Shown here in pieces: positions 6,375 to 11,951 of a stretch of 12,556 nt of DNA. This stretch comes from an uncultured Acidimicrobiales bacterium (GTDB taxonomy: Bacteria > Actinomycetota > Acidimicrobiia > Acidimicrobiales > Aldehydirespiratoraceae), in NCBI GenBank assembly GCA_938091985.1, contig CALKOE010000155.1, positions 1-12,556 of the forward strand, written 5' to 3'. The notes below the pieces were generated by a model, which saw only the letters and a program-made list of their open reading frames with translations, ran no database searches and was not told the DNA's origin. Numbering within the stretch: the first letter of the stretch is position 1; every line of letters begins with the position of its first letter. The position numbers and the translations under genes were made by a program.

Positions 6375-6998
6375 ATGGATCCCGACAAGGCAGTGAACCT
6401 CGCGGCGCAGGTCGACCCCGACCTGGCCGACCGCATTCGATTCATCTACGAGATCGATCGCCTGAAGCTGGTGTTGCGGCGCAACCTCCTGGCCGATGCC
6501 ACGCGCAACGAGAACAGTGCCGAACACTCCTGGCACCTCGCGATGGTCGCAATGGCCATGGCCCCCCATGCGGCTGAACCGGTCGACATCGAGCGGGTGA
6601 TCCGGATCCTGCTCGTCCACGACATCGTCGAGGTCGATGCGGGCGACGTCGACATCTACGACGTCGAGGGTCGCAAGGCCAAGGAGGCCGAGGAGATCGC
6701 GGCGGCCGACCGGATCTTTGCCCTGCTTCCTGAGCCTCAGGCCAGTGAGCTGCGGGCGTTGTGGGATGAGTACGAGGCTCGAGCGACTCCCGAGGCCCGC
6801 TTTGCCTACGCGTGTGATCGGCTCCAGCCGCTGCTGCTCAATCTCGCCACTGGTGGCGCGACCTGGCACGCCCGGGGCGTGACCTCGTCGCAGGTGAAGG
6901 CCATCAACGGCCCCCTGGCCGAAGGCCTCGCCGGCGTGTGGCCGGTGGCCGAACGCCTCATCGACGAATCGGTCGCCGACGGCTCACTGAATCCCTAG
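6375..6998 (+). CDS. HD-domain phosphohydrolase (YfbR/HDDC2-like)
   Basis: A 207-residue HD-superfamily protein, similar in length to YfbR-type 5'-deoxynucleotidases (about 200). Metal ligands are H51 (in NSAEHSWHLA), H82-D83 (LLVHDIVEVDAGD) and D148 (YACDRLQPLL); E86 and D88 are in the position of catalytic acids. These enzymes hydrolyse phosphate from deoxynucleoside monophosphates or related molecules; the substrate here is not determined. The ATG at 6375 follows the exonuclease stop by one base and has AAGGG at 6365-6369, five bases upstream. A longer open frame upstream is only read-through in the exonuclease gene's other frame. Coupling to a 5' nuclease suggests nucleotide clean-up, which is inference. 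Its TAG interlocks with the stop of the convergent rraA gene in one CTAG. Confidence 0.88.
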   Translation: MDPDKAVNLAAQVDPDLADRIRFIYEIDRLKLVLRRNLLADATRNENSAEHSWHLAMVAMAMAPHAAEPVDIERVIRILLVHDIVEVDAGDVDIYDVEGRKAKEAEEIAAADRIFALLPEPQASELRALWDEYEARATPEARFAYACDRLQPLLLNLATGGATWHARGVTSSQVKAINGPLAEGLAGVWPVAERLIDESVADGSLNP

Positions 6999-7495
6999 GC
7001 CGTCAGGTCACGCTCGGCGACGAGCACGCCGTCGGTATCGGCACAGATCCAATCGCCTGGCTTGATCGTGGCGCCGCAAAACGTCACGTCGACGTCGCGA
7101 TCTCCGAGCCCACGCTTCTCGGTCTTGCGTGGGTTCGTGCCCAGGGCATGGATGGCGAGATCGGTTTCGGCGAGGATCGCTGTATCGCGCACTGCGCCAT
7201 AGACGAGCACGCCGGACCAGCCGTTGGCCGCGGCCTTGGCCGCCAGTTGATCGCCCACCACCGCCCGTCGGCGCGAGCCTCCAGCGTCGATCACCAGCAC
7301 CTTTCCGTGCCCCGGCTCAGCGACGGCTTCGCGCACGAGGGAGTTGTCTTCGAAGAGCTTCAACGTCACCGCGGTGCCGGCCATCTGGTCCCGGCCGCCG
7401 AGCGAGCGAAACACGTTGTCGAGCACAGTGACCTCGTGGTCGTGGTCGTCGCAAAGATCGGCGGTGGCCGGAATCGAGATTGGGGTGTCGCTCAT
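6995..7495 (-). CDS. rraA: RraA-family protein (putative 4-hydroxy-4-methyl-2-oxoglutarate aldolase / RNase E regulator-like)
   Basis: A 166-residue RraA-family protein, a typical length of about 160. In Escherichia coli RraA binds and inhibits RNase E; many relatives are instead divalent-metal aldolases acting on 4-hydroxy-4-methyl-2-oxoglutarate or oxaloacetate. Family signatures are VLVIDAGGSRRRAVVGDQLA (67-85, here in two parts), GAVRDTAIL (100-108) and NPRKTEKRGLGDRDV (121-135), then the CADTDGVLVA end (151-160). The R103-D104 pair is present, but position 107 is Ile, where aldolase-type members are described with Glu or Asp, so the aldolase name is tentative. The ATG at 7495 fits the family start; the frame is open further upstream but antisense to the neighbouring gene. 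A CAGACT hexamer lies seven bases upstream. It is divergent from the TIGR03086-like gene. Confidence 0.88.
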   Translation of the reverse strand: MSDTPISIPATADLCDDHDHEVTVLDNVFRSLGGRDQMAGTAVTLKLFEDNSLVREAVAEPGHGKVLVIDAGGSRRRAVVGDQLAAKAAANGWSGVLVYGAVRDTAILAETDLAIHALGTNPRKTEKRGLGDRDVDVTFCGATIKPGDWICADTDGVLVAERDLTA

Positions 7496-7502
7496 GAGCG
7501 GC

Positions 7503-7508
7503 AGTCTG
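7503..7508 (-). promoter_or_regulatory. Candidate −10 element (CAGACT) for rraA, leaderless
   Basis: On the minus strand CAGACT ends seven bases before the rraA ATG at 7495. It is the same hexamer as proposed for the DivIVA-like gene. The 35-base gap to the divergent gene leaves no room for an untranslated leader plus a full promoter on each side. Confidence 0.35.
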
Positions 7509-7518
7509 GCAGAGGACC

Positions 7519-7524
7519 TACGGT
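7519..7524 (+). promoter_or_regulatory. Candidate −10 element (TACGGT) for the TIGR03086-like gene, leaderless
   Basis: TACGGT fits TANNNT and ends exactly six bases before the ATG at 7531. There is no Shine-Dalgarno in those six bases. No convincing −35 hexamer is visible; it would fall inside or next to the rraA start region. Confidence 0.45.
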
Positions 7525-7530
7525 CATCGC

Positions 7531-8094
7531 ATGAGCGAAAATCTTCGTCTGTACCAAGCCGCCGTCTACTCGATGAATGCGGTCGTGGTTCGAGTTGATC
7601 CGGCTCGCTGGGACGAGCCGTCGAAGTGCGCCGACTGGACCTGCCGAGAGGTGCTCGGCCACTCGATCTGGCACACGCGGTCTCTCTCGGCCGCCGCGGG
7701 CAACGGCGATCAGCCCGAGGAGCAGCCCGAGGCAGAGGTGGCCGGCGCCGATCCACTCGCCAGTTGGATCGCGGCTCGTGACGCAGTGCTCGTTGGACTG
7801 GATCAGCCCGGCATCATCAATGCCGAAGTGCCCGGACCGTTCGGCGTCATGCGGCTGGATGATCGGCTTCGCATCTCGGCGTCGGACCTCTACACCCACT
7901 CGTGGGACATCGGCGCCGCGGTCGGCGTCGACCCTGCGCTGGATCCCGCCGTGGCCGAGGCGATCCTGCCTGGCCTGATGGCGGCCGGTGAGGTTCTCCG
8001 CCAGCCTGGGCTGATGGGCAGCGAGATCGAGATCGAGGGCGACGCGTCGGTGATCGACCGCTTCCTGGCCTACTGCGGTCGCGATCCTCGCTAG
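7531..8094 (+). CDS. TIGR03086/maleylpyruvate isomerase-like metal-binding protein (DinB-like fold)
   Basis: A 187-residue protein of the DinB/mycothiol-dependent maleylpyruvate isomerase N-terminal type, most like the actinobacterial TIGR03086 group. The hallmark WTCREVLGHSIWH (36-48) supplies a metal histidine (H44), and DLYTHSWD (119-126) supplies an acidic ligand (D119) and histidine (H123) with the E-x3-H spacing of maleylpyruvate isomerase. The segment between the helices carries a short Gln/Glu/Pro-rich insertion (about 60-70). Members are thought to use mycothiol or a related thiol, but most are uncharacterised and no substrate can be named. The ATG at 7531 is fixed by the −10 hexamer just upstream and by the family start. 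Its TAG interlocks in CTAG with the stop of the convergent small lipoprotein gene. Confidence 0.85.
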   Translation: MSENLRLYQAAVYSMNAVVVRVDPARWDEPSKCADWTCREVLGHSIWHTRSLSAAAGNGDQPEEQPEAEVAGADPLASWIAARDAVLVGLDQPGIINAEVPGPFGVMRLDDRLRISASDLYTHSWDIGAAVGVDPALDPAVAEAILPGLMAAGEVLRQPGLMGSEIEIEGDASVIDRFLAYCGRDPR

Positions 8095-8417
8095 CGGCAG
8101 ATGATGGCGTCGTCGCGGTCGAGCAGGTAGCGATCGGCGAAGTCGCCACTGATCACATAGACGAACTCGTCGTCGGCGATATCGCGCCACAAGGCCTCGT
8201 CGCTGCGGCGCATGCCGCTGTCGGTTGCGCCCTCCGGTAGGTCGGTGGTCTTGAACGTGCGGTTGCGTGGGTGGCCGTCGACATAGGAGAGAAAGTTCAC
8301 CGGCACCCCAGCCGGGGCGGGATCGCTCGGCACACACGGCTCCGCGGCGAGGGGGTCGTCATTGCCGCAGGCACCCGCCAAGAGCGCGATCGCAACCGCT
8401 CCGACTCGAGTGATCAT
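8091..8417 (-). CDS. Small putative lipoprotein, unknown function
   Basis: A 108-residue protein I do not recognise. Residues 1-16 form a signal peptide (Arg4, then the hydrophobic VGAVAIALLAGA) ending at a lipobox-like AGAC with C17 as the lipidated residue; Ala at −3 is less usual than Leu. The mature part begins GNDDPLAAEPC and is acidic. It contains C28 and, two residues from the end, C107 (IICR), which could form a disulphide outside the membrane. No domain is visible. The ATG overlaps the ligase TGA as ATGA, so it is probably translated by coupling from the ligase mRNA. Its own stop shares CTAG with the convergent gene. Confidence 0.7.
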   Translation of the reverse strand: MITRVGAVAIALLAGACGNDDPLAAEPCVPSDPAPAGVPVNFLSYVDGHPRNRTFKTTDLPEGATDSGMRRSDEALWRDIADDEFVYVISGDFADRYLLDRDDAIICR

Positions 8418-9490
8418 CCTTGAGCGCCCAAAACCTCGCTGATGCCGATCGGCGCCGCGGTCTCCAGCTGTTCGTATTCACAAGAGGTCGCGTCTCGGTC
8501 GGGCCGCCAGCGCACGAAACGAGTCGTTCCTCTGAACCGCCCGTTGAGCACCGCCTCGTACTTCACCTCCGCGACGAGTTCGCAGGTCATCGGCACCCAC
8601 ATTGCCGTGTCTCGCCCCTGACTCCAGCGGTTGGGGCCGCCGGGCATGAGGCCCTCTTGATGGGCTTCGGGGTTCATCCATTCCGACCATGGGTGATCGT
8701 TCGGATCTTCGAGGATGAACGGCGCCAGCGTCTCGATCAGTTCGGCCCGCAGGCTGGCCTTGAATGACGACGCGACTCCCATGTGTTGGAGGCGCCCCTC
8801 CTCGTCGTGGAGACCGACGAGCATGGAGCCGACACCCTCACCGTCCTTGTGGAGCCGATAACCGGCGACGACCACATCGGCGGTGCGCGTGTGCTTCACC
8901 TTGTACTGCGTTCGCTTGTTCGGCATGTAGGTGCCGTCACGGGGTTTGGCGATCAGTCCGTCGAGGCCCGCGCCCTCGAACGAGACGTACCACTCGTGCG
9001 CGATCTCGCGATCGAGTGTGGACGGAACCAGGTGAATCGGCGCCTCGAACGATGCGCCCAGCGCTTCGAGGATCTGGCGGCGATCCCGGAACGGCTCGTC
9101 GGTCAGATCGGTGTCGTTGACCGCGAGCACATCGAACGCCACGAACTCCGCCGGCGTCTCTTCGGCCAGGCGGTTGACCCGCGACTCGGCCGGGTGGATG
9201 CGCTGCTGCAGCGAGTCGAACCCGAGGTGGTCATCGACCGTCACGATGATCTCGCCATCGACGACACAGCGTTCGGGCAGGCTCGCTTTCAGCGGTTCGA
9301 TCAACTCCGGGAAGTAGCGGGTGAGCGGCTTCTCGTTGCGAGAGCCGAGGTAGACCTCGTCGCCGTCTCGAAACACGATGCAGCGGAAGCCGTCCCACTT
9401 CGGCTCGAACGCAAGGTCGCCGATCTCCGGAATGCCGTCGACGGCCTTCGCGAGCATCGGCTTGACCGGCGGCACCACGGGGAGATCCAT
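8414..9490 (-). CDS. ligC: ATP-dependent DNA ligase, LigC type
   Basis: A 358-residue ATP-dependent DNA ligase made of only a nucleotidyltransferase domain and an OB domain, the size and form of mycobacterial LigC. Motif I is K31-W-D-G34 (FEPKWDGFR), where K31 takes AMP; R51 is in SRNEK; VDGE is at 77-80; motif III is FVAFDVL (116-122); motif IV is DGLIAK (177-182, with Asp where Glu is common); motif V is YKVKH with K197 and K199. The OB domain starts near residue 205 (DVVVAGY). There is no Ku, polymerase or nuclease domain, so this is not LigD. LigC has been linked to base-excision repair in mycobacteria; the same role here is inference. It is the first gene of a two-gene unit with the small lipoprotein. 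A TAGTCT hexamer seven bases before the ATG suggests a leaderless mRNA. Confidence 0.93.
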   Translation of the reverse strand: MDLPVVPPVKPMLAKAVDGIPEIGDLAFEPKWDGFRCIVFRDGDEVYLGSRNEKPLTRYFPELIEPLKASLPERCVVDGEIIVTVDDHLGFDSLQQRIHPAESRVNRLAEETPAEFVAFDVLAVNDTDLTDEPFRDRRQILEALGASFEAPIHLVPSTLDREIAHEWYVSFEGAGLDGLIAKPRDGTYMPNKRTQYKVKHTRTADVVVAGYRLHKDGEGVGSMLVGLHDEEGRLQHMGVASSFKASLRAELIETLAPFILEDPNDHPWSEWMNPEAHQEGLMPGGPNRWSQGRDTAMWVPMTCELVAEVKYEAVLNGRFRGTTRFVRWRPDRDATSCEYEQLETAAPIGISEVLGAQG

Positions 9491-9497
9491 CCCGGTC

Positions 9498-9503
9498 AGA
9501 CTA
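9498..9503 (-). promoter_or_regulatory. Candidate −10 element (TAGTCT) for ligC, leaderless
   Basis: On the minus strand TAGTCT fits TANNNT and ends seven bases before the ligC ATG at 9490. The same seven bases read on the plus strand (9497-9503) give CAGACTA, which contains the CAGACT hexamer seen before other genes here, so the element may fire both ways. Confidence 0.45.
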
Positions 9504-9553
9504 GAGCCGCCGGCAACCCTGATGCCCGGCCACGATCTGCCGATCGGAGTCTC

Positions 9554-10723
9554 ATGCGGCGGCTACTTCTCACTCTGTCTCTGATCTTCGTGGTCGCGTC
9601 CTGCGCCGATGACCCCGATGCCGAGACCACGGGAGCGGTGCCGGCGATCGACGGCACGTCATCGACGACCACATCTGTGATCCCGCCGACGTCGGTCTCC
9701 AGTACGACGACGCTGCCGCCACCGTCCTCAACGATCGTGACGCCGACGGTGCCGACGACGACTACTGAGCCGCTGTATTGGCCCACTGAGCTCCGCGCCG
9801 GTGCCACGCTCCCGGTTGTCCTCCTTGTGGATGGCCTCGAAGTGATGAGCTATCGCGTGCTCGCCGACGGCTTCGTCGACCGGAGTCGGGTCTACGACAG
9901 GAACGTGCCCAAACACCCGGTGACCCACGTCCACCAGTCGGGCGAGGGCTACCTCTTCACTCGGGAGTGGGACGATGCCGCAGAGGACAACACCGTGATC
10001 GAGTTCGTCCGCTATCACTTCGATGCCGGGCGCGAGGTGCTCGATGTGGAGTGGATCTTCGATGTTGCGGTGGTGAACGGCATCGAGTCGGTCATCGTTG
10101 CTGCACCGAGCCCCGACGGGTTCGGGTTCGGTGGGGTCGAGGCGTGGGCCGTCGACGATCTCCGGCTTGTGGCCCGCCTTGGCCTGGCGGCCGAGGCCGA
10201 GTTCGGCGTGACTGACTTTCACTGGAGCGAAGCGGCGGGCATGGGTGTCGCCAGCGCTTGGTCGGACCTGACCGAATGGATCGGCTTTGTGAGCCGCGAC
10301 GGTGAGTCGATCGAGCTGCCGTCACCAACCGACGATCTCGACTACAACGCGCCTCCGTATGTCACCGCAGCCACGCTTTCGGCTGATGGCTCGATGCTGT
10401 ACTGGGCAGAGGGCCCTGACTGGGGCTTCGATCCAGCGACCAACGAATCGGGCCCGATCGAGGCCGCATGGGTTCTCCACGGCGCCGATGTGGAGACCGG
10501 TGAGACCTCGCTTGTCTGGCCGCTCTCGGAGCCGGTCCTCGATTCCACGGTGCTCGAAGTGCACTCGATCCTCCCGCTCGCTGACTTCATCCTGATCAAC
10601 CGAACCGCGCTGCGGGGTACGGAATCGGTCGTCCTGGCACCGCTGGTGCTCGATCTCTCGGGCGAAGAGCCGGAGCTCTACGAATTCCCGGCGGTCGGGA
10701 TCGTCACGGAGTGGGCGGTCTGA
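9554..10723 (+). CDS. Putative secreted lipoprotein with Ser/Thr/Pro linker, unknown function
   Basis: A 389-residue protein. Residues 1-16 form a lipoprotein signal peptide (MRRLLLTLSLIFVVAS) with a clean lipobox VASC, C17 being the lipidated cysteine. Residues about 28-73 are a Ser/Thr/Pro/Val low-complexity linker like those that hold a domain away from the membrane. The remainder (about 75-389) is rich in Trp, Tyr and acidic residues and alternates short strands with SADGS, SRDGE and SPDGF turns at irregular intervals, which suggests a beta-propeller-like fold; that is inference and no repeat can be aligned with certainty. The open frame extends far upstream, antisense to ligC, but the ATG at 9554 begins the signal peptide and has GGAG four bases upstream. 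It is the first of two plus-strand genes here; the link to the epoxide hydrolase is only proximity. Confidence 0.78.
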   Translation: MRRLLLTLSLIFVVASCADDPDAETTGAVPAIDGTSSTTTSVIPPTSVSSTTTLPPPSSTIVTPTVPTTTTEPLYWPTELRAGATLPVVLLVDGLEVMSYRVLADGFVDRSRVYDRNVPKHPVTHVHQSGEGYLFTREWDDAAEDNTVIEFVRYHFDAGREVLDVEWIFDVAVVNGIESVIVAAPSPDGFGFGGVEAWAVDDLRLVARLGLAAEAEFGVTDFHWSEAAGMGVASAWSDLTEWIGFVSRDGESIELPSPTDDLDYNAPPYVTAATLSADGSMLYWAEGPDWGFDPATNESGPIEAAWVLHGADVETGETSLVWPLSEPVLDSTVLEVHSILPLADFILINRTALRGTESVVLAPLVLDLSGEEPELYEFPAVGIVTEWAV

Positions 10724-10771
10724 TCGTCGATTGGTTTGCCCGCGGCCGAGCGGCAGGCGAGGCTGCGGGGC

Positions 10772-11908
10772 ATGAGCGACGACATCCGCCCCTTCACCAT
10801 CGACGTCCCCGACGCCGCCATCGACGACCTGCGTGATCGCCTGGCCCGCGCTCGCTGGCCCGAGAAGGAGCCGGTGGACGACTGGAGCCAAGGCATTCCG
10901 CTCGCCTACACGCAGGAACTCTGCGACTACTGGGCGACCGACTACGACTGGCGCCGATTCGAGACGGCGATCAACTCCTACGACAACTTCCTCACCGAGA
11001 TCGACGGCGTCGACATCCACTTCATTCACGTGCGCTCGCCGCATGAGAACGCGACGCCGATGGTGCTCACCCACGGGTGGCCCGGCTCTGTTGCGGAGTT
11101 CATGGGTGTCATCGATCCGCTTACGAATCCGACCGAACACGGCGGTACCGCCGACGACGCGTTCCACCTCGTGATCCCATCGCTGCCCGGCTACGGCTGG
11201 AGCGGCAAGCCCGCCTCGACCGGGTGTGGTGTCGCCTGGATCGCCACCGCGTGGAACACGCTGATGGTTCGCCTCGGCTACGACTCCTATGTGGCGCAAG
11301 GCGGCGACTGGGGCGGTGCGGTCACGACCTACATCGGCATGCAGAACCTGGGCAACGCCCGCGCCATCCACACCAACATGCCGGTTGCCGGCCCGACCCC
11401 CGAGTCGCTCGCCGACCCGACACCGCAGGAAGCGTCGGCGCTGGAGGCACTCGGCCACTACGACCGCTGGGACTCCGGCTACTCGAAGCAGCAGTCCACC
11501 CGGCCTCAGTCGCTCGGCTATGGCCTCGTTGATTCGGCCTCGGGTCAGTGCGCATGGATCGCCGAGAAGATGTGGGCCTGGACCGACAACGACGGTCACC
11601 CCGAGTCGGCGCTGTCCAAGGATCAGATGCTCGACAACATCTCGATCTACTGGTTCACCGCATCGGGCGCGTCGTCGGCCCGTCTCTACTGGGAGAGCTT
11701 CGCCGACTTCGGCAGCGGCGGTGTGCAGATCCCCACCGGCTGCTCGATCTATCCCAAGGAGATCATCCGATGCTCGCGCCGATGGGCGGAGCAGCGCTAC
11801 GAGAACATCCAGTACTGGAACGAACTCGACGCGGGTGGGCACTTCGCCGCCTGGGAACAGCCAGCGATCTTCGTCGGAGAAATGCGCTCCGCCTTCGCCG
11901 TTCTCTGA
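10772..11908 (+). CDS. Epoxide hydrolase (alpha/beta-hydrolase, microsomal/EphB-like with N-terminal domain)
   Basis: A 378-residue alpha/beta-hydrolase with the N-terminal epoxide-hydrolase domain (IRPFTIDVPDAAIDDLRDRL, residues 5-24 shown in part). Such enzymes open epoxides to vicinal diols through an aspartate ester intermediate. The oxyanion motif is HGWPGS (101-106), the nucleophile elbow GGDWGG has D179, a lid tyrosine is probably Y237 before QSTRPQSLGYGL (241-252), and the catalytic histidine is H357 in GGHFAAWEQP. The acid of the triad is not certain. The ATG at 10772 is preferred to a TTG 12 codons upstream because it matches the family start. Ribosome-binding purines (GGCGAGG) lie about nine bases upstream. 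It begins 48 bases after the lipoprotein stop. Its last codons sit in one arm of a 15-bp inverted repeat shared with the convergent gene. Confidence 0.92.
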   Translation: MSDDIRPFTIDVPDAAIDDLRDRLARARWPEKEPVDDWSQGIPLAYTQELCDYWATDYDWRRFETAINSYDNFLTEIDGVDIHFIHVRSPHENATPMVLTHGWPGSVAEFMGVIDPLTNPTEHGGTADDAFHLVIPSLPGYGWSGKPASTGCGVAWIATAWNTLMVRLGYDSYVAQGGDWGGAVTTYIGMQNLGNARAIHTNMPVAGPTPESLADPTPQEASALEALGHYDRWDSGYSKQQSTRPQSLGYGLVDSASGQCAWIAEKMWAWTDNDGHPESALSKDQMLDNISIYWFTASGASSARLYWESFADFGSGGVQIPTGCSIYPKEIIRCSRRWAEQRYENIQYWNELDAGGHFAAWEQPAIFVGEMRSAFAVL

Positions 11909-11951
11909 ACCGCCGGTGTCGCCAGAGCCGCACCCACGGTTCAGAGAACGG
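11898..11951. terminator. Perfect 15-bp inverted repeat spanning two convergent stop codons (bidirectional terminator candidate)
   Basis: CCGTTCTCTGAACCG at 11898-11912 is the exact reverse complement of the bases at 11937-11951, with a 24-base loop that may hold a nested GGTG/CACC stem. The TGA of the epoxide hydrolase is in the left arm and the TGA of the glycosyltransferase is in the right arm, so both proteins end Val-Leu-stop from the same sequence. There is no U-tract on either side, so it would have to act as a U-less terminator or as a 3'-end stabiliser. Confidence 0.6.

Noticed and set aside
3036..9490. A single DNA-repair island (helicase, 5' nuclease, LigC)
   Set aside because: The genes lie on different strands in separate units with unrelated metabolic genes between them, so proximity alone does not support a shared system.
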